Origin: Catellicoccus marimammalium
GTDB taxonomy: Bacteria; Bacillota; Bacilli; Lactobacillales; Catellicoccaceae
DNA length: 64,000 nucleotides
Reading direction: 5' to 3' (one strand)
NCBI RefSeq assembly: GCF_965139335.1
Contig: NZ_CBCSEL010000002.1
The translations under genes were made by a program, and so were the position numbers. The notes below the pieces were generated by a model. The model was not told the DNA's origin. It was given only the letters and a program-made list of their open reading frames with translations, and did not search any database. Positions 16,369-25,600 of the stretch are shown piece by piece. Each line of letters begins with the position of its first letter. Position 1 is the stretch's first letter.

Positions 16369-17856
16369 TTAATCTTCTTTCCACAATCCTTTGAATAATC
16401 CATAAGCAAATTGTTCGGCATCAAATGGAGATAAATCAGTAATTTTTTCTCCTAAACCGACTAATTTCACTGGAATTTTTAATTCATTACGAATCGCTAA
16501 CACAATTCCACCTTTGGCTGTACCATCTAGTTTTGTCAACACTAAGCCTGTTAATTCTGTCGCTTCATTAAACTGTTTAGCCTGACTTAAGGCATTTTGT
16601 CCTGTTGTTGCATCTAGAACTAATAGCACTTCTTGCGGTGCTTCTGGTAATTCGCGTTGAATGATACGTTTCATTTTCGCTAACTCATTCATCAAGTTCA
16701 CTTTATTTTGTAAACGTCCTGCGGTATCAACTAATAAGACATCATAATTTTCTGCCTTCGCTTTTTCTACAGCGTCAAATACTACCGCTGAAGGATCGCC
16801 ACCTTCTTGACCGGCAACCACTTCTACACCCGCACGTTCTCCCCATACTTCTAATTGGTGAATCGCACCAGCACGGAAAGTATCTGCAGCGGCTAATAAG
16901 ACTTTTTTGCCTTCAGATTTCATTTGATGAGCTAATTTTCCGATTGTTGTTGTTTTTCCTGCTCCATTAACTCCAACAAATAAGAAAATCGTTGGTCCTT
17001 CTGGCGCAAAATGAAGACGACTATCTAATCCACTGCCATTGGCTTCATAAAGGTCGACCATTTTTTCAATGATGACATTTTGCACCTGCGCTGGTTTTTT
17101 CGCATTTTGCAATTTCACTTCATCGCGCAATGTATCAGTCAATTGTAGTGCAGTTTGGAAACCAACATCAGAAGTAATCAAAGTATCTTCCAATTCTTCA
17201 AAGAAGTCTTCATCAACACGACGGAAGTTTGCTAATAACGCATTTAAACGTTCTCCAAAAGTTTTACGTGTTTTTTCCAACCCGTGCTCATATTTATCTT
17301 GTGTTTCTTCTTTTTCTTCTACTGCTTCTTCTGCTGCTAATTCTTCTCCTGTAGCAGCTTCTTGAGCCATTTCTTCTTCGATGATAGTTTCTTCAGACAC
17401 AGAGACTTCTTCTAGGGTTTCTTCTACTTCTTTTGCAATCGAAGGAATTTCTTCTTCTTTTTCTTCTACCTCTTTTGGCTCTTCTTCTACTTCTGTATTT
17501 TCTTTTGAAGAAACTACTTCTTCGACTTGTTCTTCCGTTTCTTCTTTCACAGAAGCATCTTCTTTGTTTTCTTCTTCCTCTGTCTCTTCTAGCTCAGAAG
17601 TTTCTTTTGGCTCTTGAGGTTCTTTTGAAGATTCTTCTTTTTCTTGTAGCACTTCCTCTGCTTTTTCTTCTGTTTCTAACGCTTGTGCTTCCTCTTCTTT
17701 TGTTTCTTCTGTCGTTGCCAATTCTTCGGTTACGACATCTTCAGCAATCGGATCTTCAATCTCTTCTGCTGGTTCTTCTTTTACTTTTTTTTCTTCTTCT
17801 TTTTCCTCTTTTGTTTCTCCAAGGAATGCTTTTTTCAGTTTGTCAAATAATCCCAT
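16369..17856 (-). CDS. ftsY: Signal recognition particle receptor FtsY
   Basis: GTPase receptor for SRP at the membrane. The 495-residue protein has an N-terminal amphipathic MGLFDKLKKAF, then about 180 residues that are nearly all Glu with Lys, Thr, Ser and Ala, and finally the NG domain with GVNGAGKTT, DTAGR and TKLDGTAKGG. Many Firmicutes FtsY proteins are near 330 residues, so the acidic region is long. The start at 17856 has an AAGGAAG site; an upstream in-frame codon is less likely. It lies in the smc-HAD-ftsY order. Confidence 0.95.
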   Translation of the reverse strand: MGLFDKLKKAFLGETKEEKEEEKKVKEEPAEEIEDPIAEDVVTEELATTEETKEEEAQALETEEKAEEVLQEKEESSKEPQEPKETSELEETEEEENKEDASVKEETEEQVEEVVSSKENTEVEEEPKEVEEKEEEIPSIAKEVEETLEEVSVSEETIIEEEMAQEAATGEELAAEEAVEEKEETQDKYEHGLEKTRKTFGERLNALLANFRRVDEDFFEELEDTLITSDVGFQTALQLTDTLRDEVKLQNAKKPAQVQNVIIEKMVDLYEANGSGLDSRLHFAPEGPTIFLFVGVNGAGKTTTIGKLAHQMKSEGKKVLLAAADTFRAGAIHQLEVWGERAGVEVVAGQEGGDPSAVVFDAVEKAKAENYDVLLVDTAGRLQNKVNLMNELAKMKRIIQRELPEAPQEVLLVLDATTGQNALSQAKQFNEATELTGLVLTKLDGTAKGGIVLAIRNELKIPVKLVGLGEKITDLSPFDAEQFAYGLFKGLWKED

Positions 17857-17873
17857 GCTTTTCTTCCTTTCTT

Positions 17874-18659
17874 TTAAATCCAACGAAGAAATGCTTCTGC
17901 GACTCCTTCGTCAGCATTAGAAGTCGTAATGACATCCGCAATTTTTTTAATTTCTGGTTTGGCATTCCCCATCGCAATGCCCAATCCAGCTTGTTCTAAC
18001 ATTAGACGGTCATTTTCTTCATCGCCAATGGCCACCATCTGTTCTTTTTTCAAGCCCAATTCTTGTTGTAAAAACTGTAACGCTTGTTCTTTTCCTACTT
18101 CTTTTGAAGACACCTCTAATAAATTGGGCATAGTTTGTAACCAAAGATATTGTGGTAATTCTTCTTGTCCTTTTTTCGCTAATAAAGGAAGTATTTCTTT
18201 ATCTCCCACGAGTACGACTTTATTAAAAGATCCTGTAGGTAATTGTGACATCGCGACTTGTTCCATTTTGGCATTTAATTCACGATAAAAAGGATCTGTA
18301 TTTTCTTTGTCATAATACATCGTACTTTCATTAACAAGATGGAAACTCAATCCTTCTTTTTTCGCAAAATCCCAAATCGGTGCCAATTCTTCCTTGTCTA
18401 ATTGACTATTTTTTAATACTTGCGGATTTGCTCCTAAACAGTCAATTCTTCCACCATTATAAGTTACTACATATTGTCCTTCTTCCCATAATCCTAATTC
18501 TTCTAATAATCCTTTTACAGCTGGGAGAGGACGCCCTGTGCTAATAACGATTTGATGGTCGTTTTTATATTGGCGAATCACCGCTTTTGTTTTTTCGCCA
18601 ACCGTTTTATCTGGCTTTAATAATGTGCCATCTAAATCAATCATGATACATTGTTTCAT
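17874..18659 (-). CDS. Cof-type HAD-superfamily phosphatase
   Basis: A 261-residue haloacid-dehalogenase hydrolase. Motif 1 is MIDLDGTLL with the two catalytic Asp, motif 2 is ISTGRP, and the C-terminal motif IGDEENDRLMLEQAG supplies metal ligands. The C2-type cap suggests a sugar-phosphate or nucleotide phosphatase, but the substrate cannot be read from sequence. It overlaps smc by 23 bases and precedes ftsY, so it is co-transcribed with both. Confidence 0.9.
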   Translation of the reverse strand: MKQCIMIDLDGTLLKPDKTVGEKTKAVIRQYKNDHQIVISTGRPLPAVKGLLEELGLWEEGQYVVTYNGGRIDCLGANPQVLKNSQLDKEELAPIWDFAKKEGLSFHLVNESTMYYDKENTDPFYRELNAKMEQVAMSQLPTGSFNKVVLVGDKEILPLLAKKGQEELPQYLWLQTMPNLLEVSSKEVGKEQALQFLQQELGLKKEQMVAIGDEENDRLMLEQAGLGIAMGNAKPEIKKIADVITTSNADEGVAEAFLRWI

Positions 18660-21600
18660 TTTTTTCTCCTAAACGTACAGATAAGACTTGTGAACACCCT
18701 TCTTGATTCATAGAAATTCCGTATAAGTCTTGAGCGACTTCCATCGTTCCTTTACGGTGAGTGATCATTAAAAATTGTTCTTCTTGGCAGAAGTTTTGTA
18801 AATATAAGGCAAAACGACGAACATTGGCTTCATCCAAGGCCGCCTCTACTTCATCGAGCACACAAAACGGTACTGGTCGTACTTGGATCGTAGCTAATAA
18901 TAAAGTAATGGCAGTTAATGCTCGTTCTCCACCAGATAAAAGACGTAAATGTTTCTCTTTTTTTCCTTTTGGTTCAACGACTAAATCAAGACCTGTTTCT
19001 AAAGGTTGATTTGGTTCGGTTAAAATCAACTGAGCTCTTCCGCCATGGAACATTTTAGGGAAGAGTTCTTGGAATTTTGCATTTACTTTTTCAAAAGTGA
19101 CGATGAACTTATGTTTCATCTCTTCTTCTAATAAACGCATCGTCTCCAATAGTTGTTCTTTTGCGGTCACCAAGTCATTTTTTTGTTCGTTCATAAATTG
19201 ATAACGTTCTTCCACTTCTAAGAAACGGTCATAGGCTTCTGTATCAACAGAACCCAATTGAACTAAAGAGCGTTGTAATGCTTCATACTCTTCTTTTGCC
19301 GCTTTTACATCGTGAGGTTGTTTCCATGTTTGTTGCACGACTTCAGCAGAACATTGGTATTGTTTTTGAATATAAGAAAGCACCGTTTGTAATTCTTCTT
19401 CCATTGCTTTCTTTTCTTCCACTCGTTTTCCTAACGCAAAGTCTTCATTTTGTTGCTGCAACTGTAATTCTTGATGCGTTTGTAACAATTGATGACAAGT
19501 TTTCTCCAACGTCACAATCATTGTTTTTTGTTGTTGGATTTTTTCTTGCCACGCTTGGCTTTGTGCTTCATATGCCGCTTTTTCTTTTTGCCATTCGGTT
19601 TCTGTTTTTGTAGCAAAAGATAATTCTTGTAAGCGTTGTTCCCACAAAGCTTGTTGTTGACGCAAACGAGTGATTTGCTCCTGTTGTTGTTGCAAATCTT
19701 TTTCTTTTTGTTTGACCTCTTGACGACATTGAACCACAAGAAGCTGTTGTTGACTCCATTTTTCTTGAGTTTTTTGTAGTGCTTCTTGGACTTTTTCCCA
19801 CTCTACTTTTTGGCGTTCCATAGCCTGTAAGCATTGCTGTACTTCTTGTTCTAATTGTTGGACTTTTTCTTTAGCTTCTTTGGCTTCCTTTTGCCAATCG
19901 ATTTGTTGTGTTGCTTCTTTGCCTAGTAAATAAAGCTCAGTTTTTATCTCTTGGATTTCTTTTTCTCTTTGCTCTTTTTGTCGTTCTTCTTCTGTTAAGA
20001 AAAATTGAACTTGACGCAGATTCGCTTCATTTTCTTGCATCACTCGCTCATTTTCTTCGGCCTGTTTTAGTCCTTCTTCTTGCAAGTGTTGATAGTCCAA
20101 CACTTTTTCTTCTGCTTGTTGAATCGCCTCTTTGTAGGCCTTCATTTGATTTTTTTCAGCTAAAAGATGTGCTTCTTTCCGTTGACGTCCTCCGGTCAAT
20201 GCACCTCCGGTTTGGACAATTTCTCCTTTGCAAGTCACAACTTTATATTGGTAACGCAGTGCTTTAGCAATCAAAAGCGCATGGTCCCAATCTTTAGCAA
20301 TGACAATTTGCCCAACTAAATAAGCACTTAACACCTCATATTCAGGAGCAAATTGTAATAACTCACTAGCTAGACCAATAAAGCCATCCATCAAAGCAAT
20401 TTTTTCATATTCTTTTTTAGGAAATTGACGTGGACGGATGACACTTAAGGGAATAAAAGTTGCTCTCCCTTTTTTCTTTTCATAAAGAAATTGAATCGCT
20501 TGTTTCGCTACCGCTTCATTTTCAACTACAATGTGTTGAGTTTGTGCCCCTAAAGCTACTTCTAAAGCAGTCTGATACATAGGATCTACTTCAGCTAATT
20601 GACCAACAACTCCATAAATCCCTTCCCAGTCTTGGGCTAATACCGTACGTACCCCTTGATGGTAACTTGTTTGTTCTTGATAGGCTTTTTGCATGGATTC
20701 TAAGGCAGTAGTATTTTTTACCTTTTCTTTTTCCCAATAAGCCAATTGTTTCTGAGCTTCTTTTTGTTGCTGTTGTTGCGTTTCTTTTTCTTTTAAAAAT
20801 TGAACTTGGTTTTCTTTATAAGTTTGTAATTCTTCTTCCCAAGTTTTTTGTTGTATCACTTGTCTTTCTGCTTCTTTTTCTAGTTGTTGTAAAGACTTGC
20901 GATACGCGTTCTTTTGTTCTTCACGTTTTTCTTTTTGAAACTCAGCTTTTTGCGCTTCTTTTTCAATTTCTTGTAATTGATTTTGCCACTTTGTTTTTTC
21001 TTGCAATAAAGCAAAGTATTGTTCTTGTTGATCTTCTTTTAATGCCTGAGCTTTTTCTTTTTCTGTAGTATATTGTGCCAACCATTCTTTTTCTTTTTGT
21101 GCTTGCTTGGTTAAATCGGCTTTTTGTTGTTGATAGTCTTTTTTTTGCGCTTTTTCTTGAGCCAGATTTTCTTCTAATTGTGTAGCGATTTCTTCTTTTT
21201 GTGCTTCATATTCTTCTTTTCTTGCTAATTGTTGTTTTGTTCGCTCTTTTTCTACCTCATAAGAAGTTTGCCACTGATTCCATTGTTGTTGGAATTGTTG
21301 GAATTCTTGTTGCTGAGCTTCTTGATCGAATTTAGCTTGTTGGTATTGCGCCTCTTTTTGCACTCGTTCTTTTTGAATCGCATCCAACTTTTCTTCTAGC
21401 TCTTGAAAAGCACGAACTTCTTTTTGACCTTGTTTTGTTAATTGCTCTAGGTCTTTTTTTGTCGTCTGTACTTTCCACGCTAACAATTCTTTTTCTAAGA
21501 CTTCTTTTTTCTCTTGCCATTCTTTTGCCGTTTGAGCTTTTGTAGCTGCTTTTTCTAAAGGAGAACGTTGTTTTTCTAATTCATAAAGAATATCTGCTAG

Positions 21601-22158
21601 ACGTTCTAAATGTTGATCGGTTTCCTTTAATTTTTGTTCTGCTTTTTTTTGCTCTTCTTGATAGTGACGAATCCCTGCAACTTCTTCAATAATTTTTCTT
21701 CGTTGCACTGGTTTTTCATCTAAGATCTCTTCAATCTTTCCTTGAGAAATAATGGATAGACTTTCTCTTCCCATTCCATGTTGTTGGAAAAAGCGTTGAA
21801 TATCTTTTCGGCGACAACTTTGTTGATTCATCTCATAGCGACTGTCTCCATTTCGTTGTACACTACGAGCAATGACAATTTCTTCTTCTGGTTGTTCTTC
21901 TTCGGCAAAGACTAATTGTACTTGAGCAAAGTTTTTAGCTCGTCGTTGTTTCGAGCCGCCAAAGATGACATCGGTCATTTTTTCACTTCGCAATTCTCGA
22001 GCGTTTGGTTCTCCTAATGTCCAACGAATCGCTTCAACAATGTTACTTTTCCCACTTCCATTGGGACCTACAATGGCAGTCAATCCTTTTTGTAGTTCTA
22101 GCACCGTACGGTCAGCAAACGACTTAAACCCAGTCATTTCAATGCGTTTTAAATACAA
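18637..22158 (-). CDS. smc: Chromosome segregation ATPase SMC
   Basis: Forms the condensin ring with ScpA and ScpB. The protein (1173 residues from this start) has the N-terminal head with GPNGSGKSN, a long Gln/Lys/Glu coiled coil, a hinge around residue 510-650 (GIYGVVGQLAEV and following), a second coiled coil and the C-terminal head with LSGGERALTAI and CVLDEVEAALD. I chose the TTG at 22156-22158 because AAGAGG lies 6 bases upstream and it gives the family start (Met-YLKRIEMTGFKSFA). An ATG at 22179 inside rnc is the alternative (1180 residues). Confidence 0.95.
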   Translation of the reverse strand: MYLKRIEMTGFKSFADRTVLELQKGLTAIVGPNGSGKSNIVEAIRWTLGEPNARELRSEKMTDVIFGGSKQRRAKNFAQVQLVFAEEEQPEEEIVIARSVQRNGDSRYEMNQQSCRRKDIQRFFQQHGMGRESLSIISQGKIEEILDEKPVQRRKIIEEVAGIRHYQEEQKKAEQKLKETDQHLERLADILYELEKQRSPLEKAATKAQTAKEWQEKKEVLEKELLAWKVQTTKKDLEQLTKQGQKEVRAFQELEEKLDAIQKERVQKEAQYQQAKFDQEAQQQEFQQFQQQWNQWQTSYEVEKERTKQQLARKEEYEAQKEEIATQLEENLAQEKAQKKDYQQQKADLTKQAQKEKEWLAQYTTEKEKAQALKEDQQEQYFALLQEKTKWQNQLQEIEKEAQKAEFQKEKREEQKNAYRKSLQQLEKEAERQVIQQKTWEEELQTYKENQVQFLKEKETQQQQQKEAQKQLAYWEKEKVKNTTALESMQKAYQEQTSYHQGVRTVLAQDWEGIYGVVGQLAEVDPMYQTALEVALGAQTQHIVVENEAVAKQAIQFLYEKKKGRATFIPLSVIRPRQFPKKEYEKIALMDGFIGLASELLQFAPEYEVLSAYLVGQIVIAKDWDHALLIAKALRYQYKVVTCKGEIVQTGGALTGGRQRKEAHLLAEKNQMKAYKEAIQQAEEKVLDYQHLQEEGLKQAEENERVMQENEANLRQVQFFLTEEERQKEQREKEIQEIKTELYLLGKEATQQIDWQKEAKEAKEKVQQLEQEVQQCLQAMERQKVEWEKVQEALQKTQEKWSQQQLLVVQCRQEVKQKEKDLQQQQEQITRLRQQQALWEQRLQELSFATKTETEWQKEKAAYEAQSQAWQEKIQQQKTMIVTLEKTCHQLLQTHQELQLQQQNEDFALGKRVEEKKAMEEELQTVLSYIQKQYQCSAEVVQQTWKQPHDVKAAKEEYEALQRSLVQLGSVDTEAYDRFLEVEERYQFMNEQKNDLVTAKEQLLETMRLLEEEMKHKFIVTFEKVNAKFQELFPKMFHGGRAQLILTEPNQPLETGLDLVVEPKGKKEKHLRLLSGGERALTAITLLLATIQVRPVPFCVLDEVEAALDEANVRRFALYLQNFCQEEQFLMITHRKGTMEVAQDLYGISMNQEGCSQVLSVRLGEKNETMYHD

Positions 22159-22160
22159 GG

Positions 22161-22856
22161 TTAACCTCTTTCTTGCCATTCTTGAATTGCTTTTTGTGCA
22201 GCAATTTGTTCAGCTTGTTTTTTACTTCTTCCTGTACCGACAGATAATAAGTTTCCATCACAATAAACAGCCATTTTAAAGGAACGATTGTGGGCAGGCC
22301 CTTCTTCTGCCACTAGTTGATATTGAATTTTCACTTCACCTTGTTTTTGTAATAATTCTTGTAATTTTGTTTTATAGTCAACGGCAGAAGTGAACGTACC
22401 ACTCTTCACTTTCGGGAACATCACTTGATCTAAAAAGGCTTGGACTTTTTCTAGCCCTTGGTCTAAATATAACGCCCCTAAAAAAGCTTCGAATAAATCA
22501 CATAATAAAGCTGGACGTTGACGTCCATTCGCTTTTTCTTCTCCTTTGCCAAGAAAAATATGTTCATCAAAATGAACTTCTTTGGCAAAATAAGCGAGAC
22601 TATCTTCTTTTACAATAGCCGCACGAAAACGAGTTAATTTTCCTTCCGGTAATTCTGGATATTCTTTAAAAAGATAAGTAGATACCAACAGTTCTAACAC
22701 GGCATCTCCTAAATATTCTAAACGTTCATTGCAAGGTAATTGTTCTTCTCGATGCTCATTGGCATAAGAAGAATGGGTAAATGCTTCTTTTAATAAACGT
22801 TCATTTTTAAATTGAATTTGATATTGATCTTGTAATAATCGTTTGAGCGATTCCAT
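22161..22856 (-). CDS. rnc: Ribonuclease III
   Basis: Double-strand-specific endoribonuclease for rRNA and mRNA. The 231-residue protein has the signature NERLEYLGDAVLEL with catalytic carboxylates, a second acidic site near CDLFEAFLGALYLD and a C-terminal double-stranded RNA binding domain ending in the KKQAEQIAAQKAI helix. First gene of the rnc-smc-HAD-ftsY-dnaX run. It has its own promoter right after the terminator of the upstream glycosyltransferase pair. Confidence 0.97.
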   Translation of the reverse strand: MESLKRLLQDQYQIQFKNERLLKEAFTHSSYANEHREEQLPCNERLEYLGDAVLELLVSTYLFKEYPELPEGKLTRFRAAIVKEDSLAYFAKEVHFDEHIFLGKGEEKANGRQRPALLCDLFEAFLGALYLDQGLEKVQAFLDQVMFPKVKSGTFTSAVDYKTKLQELLQKQGEVKIQYQLVAEEGPAHNRSFKMAVYCDGNLLSVGTGRSKKQAEQIAAQKAIQEWQERG

Positions 22857-22866
22857 AGTCTATAGC

Positions 22867-22898
22867 TCCTTTAAAATATATTCTCTTCTATTATACCA
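22867..22898 (-). promoter_or_regulatory. rnc promoter and ribosome site
   Basis: On the minus strand an extended -10 (TGG-TATAAT, core 22890-22895) is followed by AAAGGAG before the rnc ATG. The -35 would fall inside the neighbouring terminator stem and is not convincing. Confidence 0.6.
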
Positions 22899-22902
22899 AA
22901 AA

Positions 22903-22928
22903 AGTCAGAAATCGTAGGATTTCTGACT
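22903..22928 (-). terminator. Terminator after the GT-C-like gene
   Basis: An 11-bp perfect stem AGTCAGAAATC/GATTTCTGACT with a 4-base loop is followed by six Ts on the minus strand. Confidence 0.9.
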
Positions 22929-22933
22929 AATTT

Positions 22934-24577
22934 TTAACGCTTTCTTTTTTTAATTTTTTTAATATTGAATATAGTAAATCCTAAAAGGCCAATAAAACTA
23001 AAAATTTGTAAAGGAAGGTACCAAATTGGATTTTTAGCTTTTACTAAAACTTTTTGATTTCCTTCAAATACCTTTATCTTAATACCACCTGTATGCCCTT
23101 CTTTCCAAGATGTTGGTTTTCCGTTCACCCATACATGCATATAATTATATGCACCTACAGGAAGAATTACTTCTTGTTCTTTATCTGATGGAATAGTGAA
23201 TAAAATTTGGCTATTTGCGACTTTAGTCTTTACTTTTTTGAAATGATGATCTATATATACTCTATGATTTTTAAAATTTTTATAATAAGGGATACTTTTA
23301 TCTAAAAAATAATCAGTTCGTCCAGAACCAAGCCATCTAGATTTATTAACTAAACTATTTTGTATCACTTTTTCTGAATGAAGGGTATAAAATGTATTTT
23401 TATTAGCTGTAATACTATAATATTCTACAATTGTTGCTATATTCACCATCAGATATAATACAGATACCATTATGTAGAAATTTTTTCTACTCAATAAATT
23501 ATAAAAAGAAATAGCAATCAATAATGAAATAAAACATGTTGGAAAAACTAATAATCGCCAAGGAAATTGAATACTTCCTAAAATAGTAGGTTGTATCTTA
23601 TCCCAAGGAATTAATTTTGTTGTACTTACTAATCCTAAGATAGAAAAAATAATTAATTCTTTCCCCCACCAGTTATAATCTTTCCAACGCCAACATACAA
23701 TAAATACACATAAAAAAAGAAAAATTCCTATAGTATAGTGATTACCTTTGAATACTAATTCTAAATGTGAAAAAATAAAATCTTCTCCTGTCAATGCCCT
23801 TTCATAGACATCTCCTTTTTCTGGAGTAAATAATTTATGTTGTGCAGACATTACAATCATAGGTATCAAGCTACCTAAAGATAAAATCCCACTCCAAATT
23901 CCTGCCTTAATTAAAGACCACCATTCTTTTATATGAACTTGACCAATGAACGTAGCTCCAATATAAAATAAAACTAAAAAAATAGTATAAAATAATAATG
24001 AAAGTAAATGTGTATATGCTGTCAAAGTCATTGCAATAGTCAATAAAAACCAATATTGATTTTCTTTTTTATATAAAATTTTATATAATGCATAAAGAAG
24101 AATAGGTAGGAATGTCATAGCTATTGTTTCTCCAATAGCAAAACGATAAAAAATATTATATAAACGATAGAAAGAAAAAGAATAGAAAATTGCGAAAATA
24201 ATTCCAATTCCCTGTTTATTTGTAATCTTTACTGCTACATAGTAACAAGTACATAATGTAATTAGTGTTAAAAGTCCAATAAAACAAAAATAACTCAATA
24301 CAATTTTATGAGTAATTATATAGAATAAAAACCAAGGGACAAGAGTCCACCAAGGATAGCAATAATTAGTTGGTGCACCATATTGATGGAAAAAACGAAA
24401 GTTCGTTGGCGATTTCCACAAATTTATCATGCTCTCCACTCTAGAGGCATGAAAATTAAAGTCATTTACTCGAACAATTCCTAATTCTTTTGAAGATAAA
24501 ATAGGAACAATCGTTATTAATATAGATAAAAAAAGGAAGCAAAGAAAAATAATTTTTGTTTTTTTCTTTTCATTCAT
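22934..24577 (-). CDS. Multi-pass membrane protein, GT-C / PTPS-related family, probable polyprenyl-sugar-dependent glycosyltransferase
   Basis: 547 residues with about a dozen hydrophobic helices and a short C-terminal extracytoplasmic domain ending in a basic tail. An Asp in the first outside loop (VNDFNFHASRVE) is the typical position of the catalytic acid in GT-C enzymes. The gene starts 1 base after the GT2 gene, so the two form a pair like CsbB-YfhO of Bacillus, in which a C55-P-sugar is made inside and used outside to decorate lipoteichoic acid or wall polymer. Base usage is more AT-rich than in the neighbours, which may reflect the membrane protein or transfer. The acceptor is unknown. 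Confidence 0.7.
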   Translation of the reverse strand: MNEKKKTKIIFLCFLFLSILITIVPILSSKELGIVRVNDFNFHASRVESMINLWKSPTNFRFFHQYGAPTNYCYPWWTLVPWFLFYIITHKIVLSYFCFIGLLTLITLCTCYYVAVKITNKQGIGIIFAIFYSFSFYRLYNIFYRFAIGETIAMTFLPILLYALYKILYKKENQYWFLLTIAMTLTAYTHLLSLLFYTIFLVLFYIGATFIGQVHIKEWWSLIKAGIWSGILSLGSLIPMIVMSAQHKLFTPEKGDVYERALTGEDFIFSHLELVFKGNHYTIGIFLFLCVFIVCWRWKDYNWWGKELIIFSILGLVSTTKLIPWDKIQPTILGSIQFPWRLLVFPTCFISLLIAISFYNLLSRKNFYIMVSVLYLMVNIATIVEYYSITANKNTFYTLHSEKVIQNSLVNKSRWLGSGRTDYFLDKSIPYYKNFKNHRVYIDHHFKKVKTKVANSQILFTIPSDKEQEVILPVGAYNYMHVWVNGKPTSWKEGHTGGIKIKVFEGNQKVLVKAKNPIWYLPLQIFSFIGLLGFTIFNIKKIKKRKR

Positions 24578-24578
24578 G

Positions 24579-25514
24579 CTATTTCTCCTCTTTTACAATA
24601 TAAATTGGTCGCTTTTTAGTTTCACTAAAAATTTTACCAATATACTTACCAACAATACCCAAACAAAAAAGTTGTAATCCACCAATAAATAACACGATAC
24701 AAGCTAATGAAGGCCAGCCTGCTGTAGGATCACCAAATAATAAAGTTTTTGTAATAATTACAATTAAGCCAATTAAAGCACCGAGACAAGTAATTAATCC
24801 TAAAATCGTTGATAAAACTAAAGGAACATCCGAAAAATTAACAATCCCTTCTAGGGAATAACGGAACAAGCTCCAAAAAGACCAAGAAGTTTCTCCAGCT
24901 ACACGTTCAACATTTTGATAAGATAAGTATTTCGTTTCAAAACCAACCCAACTAAAAATTCCTTTAGAAAAACGATTCACTTCAGTCAGTTCCAATACTG
25001 CATCTACCATTGGACGACGCATCATCCGATAATCACGCACACCACTCAACATTTTTGTTTCTGAAATCCAATTAATCATCTTATAGAAGCAATTAGCAAA
25101 AAAACTACGAATAACCGGTTCTCCTTCACGATTCATTCGTCGTGTACCCACGCAATCTAAGTTTTCATCTTCTTCTAATAAGTTCATCATCTCAATTAAC
25201 ATTTCTGGTGGGTCTTGTAAATCAGCATCCATTACAACTACGTAATCTCCTGTAGAACGTTGTAATCCAGCATAGAGTGCAGCTTCTTTACCAAAATTAC
25301 GAGAGAAAGAAAGATAATGCACTTGCTCAGGATCTTCTTTTTGCAACGCGCGCAAACGCGCTAACGTTTGATCTTTTGATCCATCATTAACAAACAAATA
25401 TTCGTATTCAACAGATATTGGCAATTGCGACTTTACTTTTTCTACTCCCTGGTAAAACAAATCGACTGTCTCTTCTTCATTATAACAAGGAATAATAATT
25501 GATAATTTCTTCAT
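24579..25514 (-). CDS. GT2 family glycosyltransferase, GtrB/CsbB-like (polyprenyl-phosphate sugar synthase)
   Basis: 311 residues: an N-terminal GT-A domain (SIIIPCYNEEETV, VMDADLQDPPEM with the DxD-type acid pair, SRNFGKEAAL) and two C-terminal membrane helices (about 230-300). This layout is that of DPM1/GtrB-like enzymes that place a sugar on undecaprenyl phosphate at the inner membrane face. The adjacent membrane protein is the likely user of the lipid-linked sugar. The sugar (GlcNAc or Glc) cannot be told from sequence. Confidence 0.88.
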   Translation of the reverse strand: MKKLSIIIPCYNEEETVDLFYQGVEKVKSQLPISVEYEYLFVNDGSKDQTLARLRALQKEDPEQVHYLSFSRNFGKEAALYAGLQRSTGDYVVVMDADLQDPPEMLIEMMNLLEEDENLDCVGTRRMNREGEPVIRSFFANCFYKMINWISETKMLSGVRDYRMMRRPMVDAVLELTEVNRFSKGIFSWVGFETKYLSYQNVERVAGETSWSFWSLFRYSLEGIVNFSDVPLVLSTILGLITCLGALIGLIVIITKTLLFGDPTAGWPSLACIVLFIGGLQLFCLGIVGKYIGKIFSETKKRPIYIVKEEK

Positions 25515-25571
25515 AATATATTCTATATTAACCTTTCTTATTCATTTTTCAATTTCATTATTTTTCCTTTA

Positions 25572-25595
25572 TTTCCTATACTCGTTTCCTATACT
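25572..25595 (-). repeat. Tandem 11-bp repeat upstream of the GT pair
   Basis: AGTATAGGAAA occurs twice on the minus strand (25572-25582 and 25585-25595) with a 13-bp period, in the short gap between queA and the GT2 gene. It could be a regulator binding site; TATAGG-like -10 elements are also possible. Confidence 0.4.
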
Positions 25596-25600
25596 TGGCT

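Noticed and set aside
17381..17999. Open frames on the plus strand opposite the acidic part of ftsY
   Set aside because: They are Ser- and Leu-rich mirror images of the Glu-rich codons and have no ribosome sites.
18761..21520. Several frames on both strands within smc
   Set aside because: Low-complexity shadows of the Gln/Lys/Glu coiled coil; no starts with ribosome sites and no family features.
22934..25514. GT pair as part of a mobile element
   Set aside because: No transposase, integrase, terminal repeats or tRNA scar is visible around it; AT-richness alone is not enough.
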